From the NCBI GenBank assembly GCA_025667525.1, contig JANFOE010000051.1, positions 558,001 through 622,000 on the forward strand: a stretch of 64,000 nt of DNA, written 5' to 3'. The position numbers and the translations under genes were made by a program. Source of the DNA: Glebionis coronaria (taxonomy: Eukaryota > Streptophyta > Magnoliopsida > Asterales > Asteraceae). Positions 44,209-55,805 of the stretch are shown here, in pieces. How positions within the stretch are numbered: the first letter of the stretch is position 1; each line of letters starts with the position of its first letter. The notes under the pieces are model-generated. The model did not search any database. It saw nothing but the letters and a program-made list of their open reading frames with translations, and was not told where the DNA came from.

Positions 44209-45535
44209 CTCATACATCAAAGATTTCACATTCTTGTATGAAATTTTGAGGCATCTCATCTTTATGTGTGATCTTGCCTTGTTTTTGGCAAGCATCACAA
44301 TGTTTAACCATCTCGTGAGCATCACGATAAATGGTGGGCCAATAAAATCCTGAGTCAAACACTTTCTTAGCGGTGAAGTTGGGACCAAAGTGACCACCGG
44401 TGGGTTCTTTGTGGCAAGCTTCGAGAATGTCTAGAGCTGTCGGTCCATCAACACATCGGCGAATAATCAAATCAGCGCATTGTTTGAAGAGATACGGGTC
44501 ATCCCAAAAGTAAGTCTTAATATCTTTAAAGAACTTCTTCTTTTGTTGGGATATTAACCCGTCAATGAGAATTCCACCCGCCAAGTAGTTTGCAATGTCC
44601 GCAAACCACGGGGTCTCATCTTGATTCGAAGTGATAGACATTAAGGTCTCAATGGGAAAAGAGTCATTGATCTCTTTGTTCGGATGATCCCCTTGATAAG
44701 GATCCTCAAGTCTACTGAGATGATCCGCGGCTAGGTTTTCAGCTCCCTTCTTATCACGAATTTCGATTTTAAATTCTTGAAGTAGCAAAACCCATCAAAG
44801 AAGTCTTGGTTTGGAATCTTGTTTAGTTAACAAGTACTTCAACGCGGAATGGTCCGTGTACATGATGGTAGTGGAAAGGACAAGATAGGGGCGAAATTTT
44901 TCAAAAGCATAGACAACAGCTAAAAGATCTTTTTCGGTTGTCGTGTAATGCAATTGAGCCCCTGTCATTGTCTTGCTAGCGTAATGGATCGGTTGGAAGT
45001 GTTTATTCACTCTTTGGCCCAAAACCGCTCCAACAGCAAAGTCGCTAGCATCGCACATCAACTCGAAAGGCAGCTCCCAATTAGGGGTAACCAAGACCGG
45101 TGCCTTAGTTAGCTTATCCTTAAGAAGGTTGAAGGCTTCAATACACTCATTGGAAAATATAAAAGGAGTATCCTTTTCCAAGAGGTGGGTCATCGGGCGA
45201 GCGATTTTAGAAAAATCTTTGATGAATCGACGGTAGAAGCCCGCATGACCGAGGAAACTTCTCACACCCTTCACGGTTGAAGGTGGAGGAAATTTAGCAA
45301 TAACATCGACTTTAGCACGGTCCACTTCAAGACCGGCTTTGGAGATTTTGTGTCCTAGAACGATGCCCTCTTTTACCATGAAATGGCATTTTTCCCAATT
45401 AAGAACAAGGCGAGTGTCTTCACACCGCTTAAGCATACGTTCTAAATTGGCAAGGAAAGCAGAGAAAGAATCGCCATAAACCGAGAAATCATCCATGAAG
45501 ACTTCCATAGTTTCTTCAACCATGTCATGGAAGAT
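44209..45535 (-). pseudogene. G1 pol: RT (from catalytic box), RNase H and zinc region
   Basis: It starts at the C2 junction with IFHDMVEETMEVF and FMDDFSVYG; the RT box is intact here. RNase H follows (DASDFAVGAVL, YTTTEKDLLAV, YTDHSALKYL), then the HHCC zinc region ([19 protein letters not shown]). A TGA at 44792-44794 replaces an Arg codon (CGA to TGA). The first few codons of the open frame seen at 45536-45577 belong to the C2 LTR, not to G1. Confidence 0.85.
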
Positions 45536-45855
45536 TGTTAGAAATACGTTTTTACGTATATTAGAAGTATCGGTCACTCCACACTATTATATATGTTGTA
45601 ATAGCTCGTAGTTAACAAATACTTATTTAGTTAAGTAAGAACCGGCCCATGGGCTTGTCATGGGCCGGCCCAAGTCCACATAAGGCTTGGAAATATAAAT
45701 ACCCCTTTCCTCCTTGGAAAGGGGTTGGTTGTTGTTCATTTCTTGTTTCCATTCAATAAAGAAGACACATAGTTTCTCTCACTTTCTCTCTCTAGTTTCT
45801 ATCTCTAGAAAACATCAACCCACTTCATAGATTCATAGGTTATCAAGATTCTACA
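45536..45855 (+). repeat. C2 5' LTR
   Basis: A 320-base LTR, TGTTAG..CTACA. It contains a cluster of TGGGCC/GGCCCA site-II-type motifs in an inverted repeat at 45646-45672, the TATA box at 45694, and a 10-bp-stem hairpin at 45701-45725. Confidence 0.85.
45694..45700 (+). promoter_or_regulatory. TATA box of C2 LTR
   Basis: TATAAAT about 30 bases downstream of the TGGGCCGGCCCA palindrome. Transcription would start near 45725. Confidence 0.65.
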
Positions 45856-45857
45856 TT

Positions 45858-45869
45858 TGGTATCAGAGC
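45858..45869 (+). promoter_or_regulatory. C2 primer-binding site (initiator tRNA-Met)
   Basis: TGGTATCAGAGC two bases after the LTR end. Confidence 0.95.
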
Positions 45870-46697
45870 TATGGGGTGATTTAAGGTAATGATTTGTGTG
45901 GTTTTTAGTTTTTGATTGTATTAGTGTTCTTTAAGAAGATCCATCTTGATTCTTGGAGTTTTTGGTGTTTTTGTGATTGGGATTAGTAGATAAGTATTAG
46001 TTTTTACTTATTATTGTAGAAATCACAAAACTTTTTGGGTTATTTGGTAAAAAATCTGGGTTTAAATCACCATTTTTGATCGACTGTTCATCCGTTACAA
46101 GTTACTGATTACCCAGACAAAGTTCCGAACCAAAAAGTTCCGAACCAAAAAGTTCCGGATCAAAAGTTCCGGATCAACAAAAGTTCCGAACCAAAAGTTC
46201 TGAACGAAAAGTTCCGGATCAACAAAAGTTCCGGATAAACAAAAGTTCCGAACCAAAAGTTCCGAACGAAAAGTTCCGGATCAACAAAAGTTCCGGATCA
46301 AGAAGTTCCGAACCAAAAGTTCCGGATCAAGGAAGTTCCGAACCAAAAGTTCCGAATCAAGCAAAGTTCCGGACCAAGGAAAAAGTTCCGGATCAAGGAA
46401 AGTTCCGGATCAAGGAAAAAGTTCCGGATCAAGGGAAAAGTTCCGGATCAAGACAAAATTTCCGGATCAAATCTTCCGAACCAAAAGTTCCGAATCAAGG
46501 TATTCCAAGCCAAAATCTTCCGAATCAACACTTCCGAATCAACAAAAGTTCCGAATCAAGGGTTATTTTACTTGTTTTTTCGACGATTTTTTAGAGGATT
46601 TAATCTTGGTTTCTTACAACAAAAACTCAACACAATTCACAAGCTTTACTTCACTGCTCGATCAACCGATAATCTTTGTCTCTTTGAAGTGAACAAA
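45870..46697 (+). other. C2 leader with TTCCGRAYCAA minisatellite
   Basis: The untranslated leader between PBS and gag. Bases 46108-46565 are about 28 copies of AGTTCCGGATCAA or AGTTCCGAACCAA with 14-20-base spacing. The strand sense is the same as in the G1 LTR array. Confidence 0.85.
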
Positions 46698-48392
46698 ATG
46701 AATCCGAATTCAGTAATGCCTCAGATGACATCACTTACGGATATTTCCGTCATTACGAGAACGGATAATCGCCCGCCAATGCTCATCAAAGAAGTTTTTG
46801 AAGCATGGCAAGGCCGGATGATGTCTTACCTTAAGGGAAAACCGGTATATGGGAGGCTTATGGTCAAGTCAATTCTAAATGGTCCACTTGACTATGGTAC
46901 CATCGTGGTTAACAATGTGACTCGACCAAGAGAATTTGAAGAACTCACACCAGCTCAACAACTTGTTGCCGATGCAGACGAAAAGGCTCTTCAAACCATT
47001 CTCCAAGCTCTTCCACATGACATCTATCGGATGGTAAGTCAGTATACGGTGGCAAAGGATTTATGGGAACGTCTTAAGGTGTTGCTACAAGGTACGTCTC
47101 TTACCAAACAGGAAAGGGAATGTCAGTTGTATGATCTGTTTGATAGATTCACGTACAACCCAGGGGAAACGCTTCACGACTATTACTTCAGATTCACTAC
47201 TCTCATGAATGATCTGAATGTATACAATCTCGTGATTGCTCCATTCCAGGTTAACACCAAATTTTTGAATACTTTACCTCAAGCTGAATGGGGTGAGTAT
47301 ATTACCGATGTTAAGTTAACTAGGGATTTGCATAAGTGCAATTTGGATCAACTATATGCTTTTCTTCAGCAGCATGAGAAACATGTGATCATGCACCGTT
47401 CTCCTCGAGGTATCTACCCTGATTCCTTAGCTTTGATGGCGAATCAACCAAGCTTGTCACACAACAACACTCCTTATATCTTGGGACATCAAGCCTATCA
47501 TCCATCACCTTACATGACACCAACCTTCCCCCAATATTCGATTTTACCGCAACCACCCACCTCATATCAGCAACAATATCGGTTCAATGCACCTTCATCA
47601 CACTATGCTTCACAACCTCACCAAGCAAGTTTTGCACCTTATGCTCAGCCTTCATATTCTTCTTATCAAGAGAATGCAGCATATCCATCAAGCTACTCTG
47701 ATCACATAAGTATTCCTTCTAGTGATTATGCAGTTCAACAAGACCAAGCAATGTATTGTGATGATGAGGAAATCCCCATTCCTGTATTCAAACCAGGAAC
47801 TGACCCAGTTGAAGTGTTAACCACTATGTCTGCTTATCTCACAAGGACATTAAGCAAACGAGGGTTTAGAGGATCAGCTCCGACTAACAATCAGCTGAGG
47901 AATTCATCCAATTCTCGCCAACAAGCTACTATTGAGAATGGCAGGGTGATGGTTCAACCTATTCAACCATATCAGGGGAGACCTACTACATCAACTACTA
48001 ATGCTCGCACGGTCAATCCTGCTCCAATGGTCAACAATCCTCCACGGGCTAATTCCACAGGCAAGTTGAGAATGATTACATGCTACAACTGCAAGGAAGA
48101 AGGACACATGTCCAGGGATTGCAAGAAACCCAAGAGGAGAAGGGACGGTCAATGGTTTGCAGAGAAGATCTATCTAGTGAATGCTCAGGCACAAGGAAGG
48201 GAACTTGATGAAGAGGAGCTTGCATTTCTTGCTGATCCAGGGATTGCTGAACAAGAACCTGTCACCACACAGAATGCAGCATACCAAGCAGATGATCTCG
48301 ATGCGTATGACTCAGACTGTGATGAAAATTCAATCTGCAAAGGCTGCTCTCATGGCAACTATCTCCAGCTTAGGGCCAGAAAAGAGATCTGA
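46698..48392 (+). CDS. C2 gag, N-terminal part
   Basis: It starts at ATG 46698 ([13 protein letters not shown]); the frame is open further upstream but with no better ATG. The copia gag domain spans residues 20-230 ([41 protein letters not shown]). A Tyr/Pro/Gln-rich region follows, then a zinc knuckle [14 protein letters not shown] near residue 460. The frame ends at 48392 only because one extra A in the run at 48324-48327 shifts it. The true continuation lies in the next frame (to 50154). Confidence 0.85.
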   Translation: MNPNSVMPQMTSLTDISVITRTDNRPPMLIKEVFEAWQGRMMSYLKGKPVYGRLMVKSILNGPLDYGTIVVNNVTRPREFEELTPAQQLVADADEKALQTILQALPHDIYRMVSQYTVAKDLWERLKVLLQGTSLTKQERECQLYDLFDRFTYNPGETLHDYYFRFTTLMNDLNVYNLVIAPFQVNTKFLNTLPQAEWGEYITDVKLTRDLHKCNLDQLYAFLQQHEKHVIMHRSPRGIYPDSLALMANQPSLSHNNTPYILGHQAYHPSPYMTPTFPQYSILPQPPTSYQQQYRFNAPSSHYASQPHQASFAPYAQPSYSSYQENAAYPSSYSDHISIPSSDYAVQQDQAMYCDDEEIPIPVFKPGTDPVEVLTTMSAYLTRTLSKRGFRGSAPTNNQLRNSSNSRQQATIENGRVMVQPIQPYQGRPTTSTTNARTVNPAPMVNNPPRANSTGKLRMITCYNCKEEGHMSRDCKKPKRRRDGQWFAEKIYLVNAQAQGRELDEEELAFLADPGIAEQEPVTTQNAAYQADDLDAYDSDCDENSICKGCSHGNYLQLRARKEI

Positions 48393-50154
48393 GGTACTTA
48401 TTAATACCACTGATAATACCACTGATGCTAGTATTCAACCACATCAAGTTGTGCAAGAGAGTGCTGATTTGAATGAGTCTTCGGTATTGAGTCTTTCAAA
48501 TGAGGAGACAATCAATGATAGTAATATCAATGTGAGTCCCCAGACTTTGAGTGAATCACAACTGAGAACCATTTCGAATACGCATACTCCTGCTCAACAA
48601 GATTTGGTCATGGTTCCTGCTACATTACTTAGCCAAATGAATGCTGCAGTTTTAGAAACCCTAGCTAAGAATAAGAATTTGTCTGATGAGCTTGCCTTAA
48701 GCAACGAGAAAGTTCAAACTTTGGAATTAGTGCCTTCGTCTAGTGTTCTAACAAATCCCGAATATGATCACTTTCGAAACAAACAAATGGGTCACTTGCA
48801 AGAAATTGAAAACTTAAGAGCAAATCTTTCTAATGAACTTAAAGAAAAGGAGTTAGTGGTCACTAATTTTCAAAAACTTCAAACGGATTTTGAATTACTC
48901 GAGTCTAAGAAGAATGAAATGGAGATTAATGCTGCTAATAAGATTAGAAGTCTAGATTATTTGCTTTTAAGACAATACGCTGCTTCTCAACTAGTGCACT
49001 TATTTGATGCTTCGTTTAGAGAATTTAACTTATCACGTCAAAAAGGCCTTCCCCCTAACCCACGGTATGCAAAACAAGCTTTAAGACATAGTCCTAGACT
49101 TTATAATGCAACCCAATTAGGATTGGTCTTAGACCCGATTGTTATTTTCGATGATCGCACAAGTAAGGATCTAGTTGATGAGGATCGGTCATACAATTCT
49201 GCAAAATATCCCGATTGTGATTATTTTAAAATGAATCAGGAGCTTGCTAAAACGGATTTTAGAATTCGCTTCCATATGGACAAAGATCTAATTACAGCAC
49301 CAACCTACATGTTGAATGAAGAAAACCCTAGTACATTTCCTACACTTGTCAACATGGAAGGTCCTAAGGAAATTCCAAAGGATCTCCCACCTGTTAGCAC
49401 TGTATGGTTAAACTTGCAAGAGATTAATCAATACTTTACTAATTTTGACAAGGTCATTTTGGAATGTACGACTTCAAATGGCCTAAACGCCGGAGAATGG
49501 GCTTTCGAACACATGAACGAGGTGTTTAAAAATGAGATCAATCCATTTGTCGAAAGTCTAAAAGGAAGTTTTGCATCTCTTAAGGAAAATCTTGAATTTG
49601 AAATAGGAGAAGTTCAAAAAGTGTTTTATGAAATGGACACCGCTTACGAACTACAACTAATTGAAAAGGAAAAGATTTTATCTGAATATGACCGATTCTT
49701 GTCCGAAGTAATCTCGTGTGATGTGCTTACTACTGTAAATGTTAATTATTCGAATGAGCATACATCCGCTATGATTAGCTGTGATGCTGTGAATATATCT
49801 GAAGATGTGTGTGATCTCTCTGTAAATGTTGCTGATACTGTAAATGAGGTAGATAATCATTCTTGTCACGAATCTAACGCTGAGTTTTTAAAGCTACAAG
49901 ATTCTTACAATTTACTTTCAAAACGCTTTAATCAACTAGAACAACATTGTATATCTTTAGAATTAAAACAACAAACTCAAAATGAGGATCTTTTGATATC
50001 AAATGGTTGTGAAAACGGTGTTGAAACGAGTGACAAGATGATTGCAATAGTTAAGGCATTAGAGGAAGAGATTATGAGATTGAAGAGAGATGTGTCATCA
50101 AATGAAACATTAAAATTGGAACTAGAGGCCGCAGAGTCAAAAACCAGGACTTAG
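48328..50154 (+). pseudogene. C2 gag, central spacer (coiled coil)
   Basis: It continues gag in frame +1 after the indel at 48324-48327; the open frame itself begins earlier, at 48181. It encodes a long helical spacer rich in Leu, Glu, Lys and Asn, with coiled-coil stretches (for example the ENLRANLSNELKEKEL region) and a conserved-looking block around GLPPNPRYAKQAL. It ends at TAG 50152-50154 after a one-base loss in the A run at 50139-50143, and gag continues in the original frame. Spacers like this occur in other long-gag copia elements of Asteraceae, as I recall; the role is unknown. Confidence 0.75.
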
Positions 50155-51530
50155 AAATTAGACTTTCGTCTATTCTAGGGGAGATGGATCGTGCAAGACA
50201 GGGAATGTCCCAACTTTATGGTTCACTAGAAGAACGCTTCGCTTTTAATGCGGCACAGCAACAATCTTATGTTGAACAATTGAACCAAAAATGTGAGGAA
50301 ATCTCTGACTTAAACATCATGCTCATTGACAAAAATATGGTTTTGGCCGAGTTAAAGGAGACACTTCTTCTCACCCGACAAGAAGTTGTTGATAACTCAG
50401 CTACCGACTCTGCACCGTCCACTAGTGCTCCAACAACCAAGTCAGTAGTGCTTTATAAGAACCCGCTCCATAAGAAAAATCCGGTTACCTACGATGATTA
50501 TATGAGGAACGCAATTAAGCATGTAGATCTTGTTAGGGATATTTTAGACGATCTTTATGCCTTAGATACCTCAAGTAGCTACTATTATTCAGCCCATGAA
50601 TATATTAAGCGTGTTCAATATTGCTTAGCTTACTTGCAATACATAGGTAAACCAGGTTCTGCACTACTCACTAATCGACCCATTGCTGTAACTCCATTCA
50701 ATAAGACCCCAGGAGCAAAACCATCATTGGCACAATCAAGTAAGGCACCTTTAAAATCTGTTGCTAATGTTCCCACTTTGCCTTCTACAGGATTAAAAGA
50801 GACTACTAAGGCTAAAGGATCGTCACTCAAGAAAGATAAGATCAAGCCCTCCACTAGTAGTGCCAAAAAGAAGAAAGTAGAAGCTCACCATAGGAATGTT
50901 AGTTCAGTTTTAAATAAGAAGAATCATGTTAAGACTAAAAGCTCTGCGCCTGTGCAGAAGCCTAAACCATTCGTGAATTCTAATTTGAATTGTTGGAATT
51001 GTAATGAATGTATGTTTTCCCAACGTCATGATTTGTGTCTTATTGATCATGTGAATGAAATGAATGCCATTAGGAATAATCTTGAATGGAAGCCAACTGG
51101 TAGAACTCGTGCCCAAGTTGGCTGGCAATGGCGTCCCACTAGTAGGACCTTTACATTAGATGGAACAATGTGCCCTTTAACTAGGAATGCATCCATTGAG
51201 GTTAGGTCTGAGCGTCCTTTAGTTAGGCACACCAGCACTAAAGTATGGAAACAGCGCCCTTTAATTAGGTCAGCCCCCACTATAGTGCCTATCAGTGAAG
51301 AAATACCACAGGATTTAAGCCAACTAGAATCTACACCACCAACTAGGAAGAAGAATGCTAGGAAATCTAAGAAACCTAAAGTTAGCAAATCTAAGAGTAT
51401 TAAATCTGTACCTGCTAATAACAAGGAACATTCAGATTCCGATACCTCTAGATTGTCTTCGTGTGGTGATATTTTCAGGTGGTCCAAATTATCCTCTGGT
51501 ATTTGGACTCCGGTTGTTCAAAGCATATGA
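50144..51530 (+). pseudogene. C2 gag, C-terminal part overlapping protease
   Basis: The third piece of gag, back in the first frame; the first ATG is at 50184. It begins with a coiled-coil EEISDLN region, then a Lys/Ser-rich region, a degenerate Cys motif CWNCNECMFSQRHDLC, paired WQWRPTSRTF-type repeats and a basic tail. It ends [14 protein letters not shown] and TGA, reading the protease DNA in another frame. I recall the same ending in related Asteraceae gag proteins, so the overlap looks like a family feature and not a mutation. Pol lies in frame −1 to it. Confidence 0.75.
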
Positions 51531-54500
51531 CCGGAGATCGCTCGATGCTCCGAAATTTCGTCAGCAAGTTTCTTGGTACGGTTAAATTCGGGAATGATCA
51601 TATAGCAAAGATAATGGGGTATGGTGAATATCAGATTAGAAACGTTACGATTTCAAGGGTATACTATGTAGAAGGTCTTGGTCATAACTTATTTTCAGTA
51701 GGACAGTTTTGTGATTCCAACCTAGAGGTTGCTTTTCGACAACATACTTGTTTCATCCGCAACTTGGAAGGAAAAGATTTGTTGAAGGGTTCTCGTGGTG
51801 CAAATCTTTATACGTTGTCCCTACAAGACATGATGGTCGCTTCTCCAGTATGTCTTCTCTCTAAAGCATCTAAGACCAAGTCTTGGTTATGGCATCGCAG
51901 ATTATCTCATCTCAACTTTGATGTTATTAATCATCTGGCTAAAAACGAATTAGTTTGTGGTCTTCCAAAGCTTAAATTTCACAAGGATCATTTATGTTCC
52001 GCGTGTTCAAAGGGGAAAAGTACCAAGAAATCTTACAAGCCCAAAGCTGAAGACACCAATCAAGAAAAACTTCATCTTTTGCATATGGATCTTTGTGGGC
52101 CAATGAGAACTGAAAGTGTGAGCGGTAAGAAATTCATTCTTGTCATTGTGGATGATTTCTCCAGGTTTACATGGGTTAGATTTCTACGTACAAAGGATGA
52201 AGCACCGAAGGCTATCATCACTTTTCTAAAATTCATTCAGGTACGTTTGAATACTACTGTCCGCCGTATTCGTACAGACAATGGAACAAAGTTCGTCAAC
52301 CAGACTCTTCGTGATTACTATGAAGGAGTTGGTATCTCACATGAAACATCCGCTGCACGCACTCCACAACAAAACGGTGTCGTTGAAAGACGGAATCGTA
52401 CGCTTATGCAAGCTGCTAGGACTATGCTAATTTATGCGAACGCTCCATTGTTCTTGTGGGCAGAAGCTATATCTACTGCATGTTTCACCCAAAACCGTTC
52501 CATCATTCAGAAACGCCATGGAAAAACACCTTACGAGCTTCTACATGACCGTAAACCCGATGTTTCATTCTTTCATGTGTTTGGTGCTCTTTGTTATCCA
52601 AACATTAATAGTGAGAACTTGGGCAAGCTTCAACCGAAAGCCGATATAGGTATTTTCATTGGTTACTCACCCTCCAAGAAAGCATACCGAATTTACAACC
52701 GTCGTCTTGGTAAGATTGTAGAAACTATGGACGCAGATCTCGATGAGCTGACAGCGATGGCTTCTGAGCAACGCAGCTCTGAACCCGCGCTTCATGAGAT
52801 GGGAACCGGTGCTATTAGTTCCGGATTAGTTCCCAATAATCCTACTTCTGCATCATTTTTACCACCAACAAGGCCTGAGTGGGATAAACTGTTTCAACCG
52901 TTGTTTGATGAATTCTTTGATCCCCCAAATGATGAAGTTCCAGCTCCCGTAGTGATAGCTCCAATCCCTGAAGTTGTTGCTCCAGCTAATGAAGCTTTAT
53001 CAAATGCATCTTCAATTAACATTGAACCGGATGCACCGTTACCAAGTGATTCTCAAGCTACACCTGAATCGTCACCCCTACTTGTGCCTAATGATGTGGA
53101 AGAGGATTCTATTGATCACGACTTGGAATATGCTCACCTGCAAGAGCTTCCTTTCTTTGGTGTAGCGATACCTGAAAACCCTTCAGCCGCGTCTACCTCA
53201 GAAGAAGCTCCTTCTATTGTTCACTCCAGACCACCTAGGATTGAAAATCATAGCACTAAATGGACAAAAGATCACCCAATTAGGAATGTCATTGGAGATC
53301 TAGATCGACCAGTCTCTACACGCCATCAATTACAAGAGAGTGCACTCTATTGCTACTTTGATGCATTTCTCTCTGAATTTGAACCTAAAAATTGGCAGCA
53401 GGCTATGACTCAATCATCTTGGATTGAAGCCATGCAGGAGGAACTAAATGAATTCCAACGACTTGAAGTATGGGAATTAGTTCCTCTCCCTGACAAGGTT
53501 AACATCCTTACTTTGTTATGGGTTTATAAGGTTAAACTTGATGAGATGGGTGCAGTATTGAAGAATAAGGCTAGATTGGTTGCTAGAGGATATAAACAAG
53601 CCTTGGGTATAGACTTTGAAGAATCCTTTGCTCCTGTTGCAAGATTGGAGGCTATTAGACTATTCCTTGCGTATGCTGCTCATATGAACTTGATCGTCTA
53701 TCAAATGGATGTGAAGACGGCATTTTTGAACGGTGAACTGAGGGAAGAAGTCTATGTTAGTCAGCCGGATGGGTTCGTTAGCACGGAGTTTCCTAATCAT
53801 GTGTACAAGCTTAAGAAGGCTCTCTATGGGTTGAAACAAGCTCCACGCGCGTGGTATGATCTCCTTTCAACATATCTCATCTCGGAAGGCTTCTCCAAAG
53901 GCAAGGTGGACCCCACTCTATTCACTCTCAAGGAGGACAACGACATGATTCTGGTACAAATTTATGTTGATGATATAATATTTGCTGCCACTAACATAGA
54001 ATTGTCAAATCGCTTTGAGAAGATAATGTCCACACGCTTTCAGATGTCAATGATGGGAAAAATTTCATTTTTCTTAGGATTACAAATTTCTCATAATCCC
54101 AGAGGCATCTTTATTAATCAATCCAAATATGCTCTAGAATCTTTAAAGAAGTATAACTTTGAAAATTGTGACCCCGTGGACACTCCAATGGTGGAGAAAT
54201 CCAAGTTAGATGAAGATAGGAATGGGACTATTGTCGATCCAAAACTTTACCATGGGATGATCGGCACCCTTCTGTATCTGACTGCTAGTAGGCCTGATTT
54301 GCAATTTGCTGTATGCATGTGTGCCCGGTATCAGGCTCGGCCTACCGAAAAGCACCTACATGTAGTTAAAAGGATCTTTCGGTATCTCAAAGGAACACTT
54401 CATAGTGGTCTATGGTATCCGAAAGATTCCTCTATTGCTTTAATATCATACGCAGATGCCGATCATGCTGGATGTCAAGACACGAGGCGTAGCACTTCTG

Positions 54501-54946
54501 GATCTGTGCAACTCCTTGGAGATAGATTGATCAGTTGGTCTTCAAAAAGGCAGAAAAGCACTGCAATCTCAAGCACGGAGGCTGAATACATCGCCATGTC
54601 CGGTTGTTGTGCTCAAGTCCTTTGGATGAGATCACAATTAACTGACTACGGTTTGGGATTCAACAAAATCCCGATGTATTGTGACAACAAGAGCGCCATT
54701 GCCCTTTGCTGCAACTATGTTCAACACTCCCGGGCCAAGCACATAGACATTCGCTACCATTTCATTAAAGAGCAGGTGGAGAACGGAGTGATCGAGCTGT
54801 ATTTTGTCACTACTGAGTATCAGCTGGCAGATATATTCACCAAAGCCTTAGATCGAGGACGAATCGAGTTTTTGATCGACAAGCTTGGAATGAAATCATT
54901 CACTCCAGCGACTCTCAAAGAGTTGGCAGAAGAATCAGCTGAATAG
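51479..54946 (+). CDS. C2 pol: protease, integrase, RT, RNase H (intact)
   Basis: A frame of 1,155 codons without interruption. Protease [12 protein letters not shown] lies at residues 8-19. The zinc region has LWHRRLSHL near 136 and CSACSKGK. Integrase has HMDLCGPM near 201, RTDNGTKF near 264 and [12 protein letters not shown] near 296 (D, D, E present). RT has [12 protein letters not shown] near 740 and YVDDIIFAA near 829. RNase H has YADADHAGC near 992, [10 protein letters not shown] near 1033 and [10 protein letters not shown]. All catalytic residues are kept. The frame opens only after a TGA at 51467; no ATG starts it, so it must be reached from gag by frameshifting or splicing. An acceptor-like TGATATTTTCAG ends at 51478. 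Confidence 0.92.
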   Translation: MVQIILWYLDSGCSKHMTGDRSMLRNFVSKFLGTVKFGNDHIAKIMGYGEYQIRNVTISRVYYVEGLGHNLFSVGQFCDSNLEVAFRQHTCFIRNLEGKDLLKGSRGANLYTLSLQDMMVASPVCLLSKASKTKSWLWHRRLSHLNFDVINHLAKNELVCGLPKLKFHKDHLCSACSKGKSTKKSYKPKAEDTNQEKLHLLHMDLCGPMRTESVSGKKFILVIVDDFSRFTWVRFLRTKDEAPKAIITFLKFIQVRLNTTVRRIRTDNGTKFVNQTLRDYYEGVGISHETSAARTPQQNGVVERRNRTLMQAARTMLIYANAPLFLWAEAISTACFTQNRSIIQKRHGKTPYELLHDRKPDVSFFHVFGALCYPNINSENLGKLQPKADIGIFIGYSPSKKAYRIYNRRLGKIVETMDADLDELTAMASEQRSSEPALHEMGTGAISSGLVPNNPTSASFLPPTRPEWDKLFQPLFDEFFDPPNDEVPAPVVIAPIPEVVAPANEALSNASSINIEPDAPLPSDSQATPESSPLLVPNDVEEDSIDHDLEYAHLQELPFFGVAIPENPSAASTSEEAPSIVHSRPPRIENHSTKWTKDHPIRNVIGDLDRPVSTRHQLQESALYCYFDAFLSEFEPKNWQQAMTQSSWIEAMQEELNEFQRLEVWELVPLPDKVNILTLLWVYKVKLDEMGAVLKNKARLVARGYKQALGIDFEESFAPVARLEAIRLFLAYAAHMNLIVYQMDVKTAFLNGELREEVYVSQPDGFVSTEFPNHVYKLKKALYGLKQAPRAWYDLLSTYLISEGFSKGKVDPTLFTLKEDNDMILVQIYVDDIIFAATNIELSNRFEKIMSTRFQMSMMGKISFFLGLQISHNPRGIFINQSKYALESLKKYNFENCDPVDTPMVEKSKLDEDRNGTIVDPKLYHGMIGTLLYLTASRPDLQFAVCMCARYQARPTEKHLHVVKRIFRYLKGTLHSGLWYPKDSSIALISYADADHAGCQDTRRSTSGSVQLLGDRLISWSSKRQKSTAISSTEAEYIAMSGCCAQVLWMRSQLTDYGLGFNKIPMYCDNKSAIALCCNYVQHSRAKHIDIRYHFIKEQVENGVIELYFVTTEYQLADIFTKALDRGRIEFLIDKLGMKSFTPATLKELAEESAE

Positions 54947-55805
54947 TGGTGGTAAACTATTCAGAGTATCCTTTGTTCGTGATCATGTATATTATAGTAA
55001 ATATATAAACCACAAAAGAAAAATACAAAAATATAAAACCAAGAAAAACCATAAAAAATATAAAACCTCAAAAACCATAAAAAAATATAAAATCAAGAAA
55101 AACCAAAAATATTTTTTCGTTGTTAAAACGGGCATGTCTTTTAGTACGGTAATATTTACGGCCTTAGAAATGTCGATCAATATTGACACGGTGCCATAAA
55201 TAGAGTCCGTATAAAAGTTGTACATTTTTAAAACATGCCCATAATGGCTTGTAGTTATTTCAGACTGCAACCCGGTTTTCATATTAAAGTCACGTATTTC
55301 CTTGGAAAACGTTGGCTCACAACGGGAATTAAGTTTCTCGGGCATGATTTACAAGCCAAATCATGCAAAGGGATCAAGTTTACTTTACAACTTGGTCTAA
55401 CACAAGTTAATGTACGTCTCAGTGCATCAATTTGTTTAAAAATGGCAGCCTCCCTCCCTTCCTTGTCTAATTCGTTCTTCTTTTTGAATCTGAGATCATA
55501 TTGTTTTTCTGATATTACTTTTGATCGTTTGATTAAGAATATATTAGGATTATATTTGATCCTGAATCACAGATTTAGAATTCAATTAGATTAGGGTTAG
55601 CCGCCTTTTTTTTCATTTGCAATCAAAAACGTGAATCCTTGTTTTTTATTTAAGCAGCCTATGTTGGTGTTATCCTTGTGATTAGCATTGACTATCGGGC
55701 TGTTTGATTCAGACTTAGGGTTCATATTTTTTGAGCGCAGCCGTCACTAGGGTTTGTTATTTTATGTGGGCTTGTTTTTGAGTATCCTGAGATTGAGAGC
55801 GTGTG
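54947..55805 (+). other. C2 post-pol region up to the DUF4283 ORF
   Basis: Noncoding. A-rich sequence with AAACC repeats lies at 54999-55115. An imperfect inverted repeat has GGGCATGT near 55132 and ACATGCCC near 55233. The 5' end of the inserted LINE-like unit should lie in the second half, but I cannot place it. Confidence 0.45.

Larger units (their letters stand above)
12219..45535 (-). mobile_element. Element G1: Athila-like Ty3/gypsy, interrupted by G2 and truncated by C2
   Basis: The 3' LTR is 12219-13960, with interior 13961-15886 and 43314-45535. The two interior pieces join at the CTCGA target site of G2, and the joined sequence parallels the corresponding stretch of G2 (21230-21290). 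Pol remains from the reverse transcriptase catalytic core to the integrase end. Gag, protease and the 5' LTR lie beyond the C2 insertion at 45536, outside the window. Confidence 0.75.

Noticed and set aside
45536..45577. N-terminal extension of the G1 pol frame (MTDTSNIRKN)
   Set aside because: Those codons lie in the C2 LTR; the frame is open across the junction by chance.
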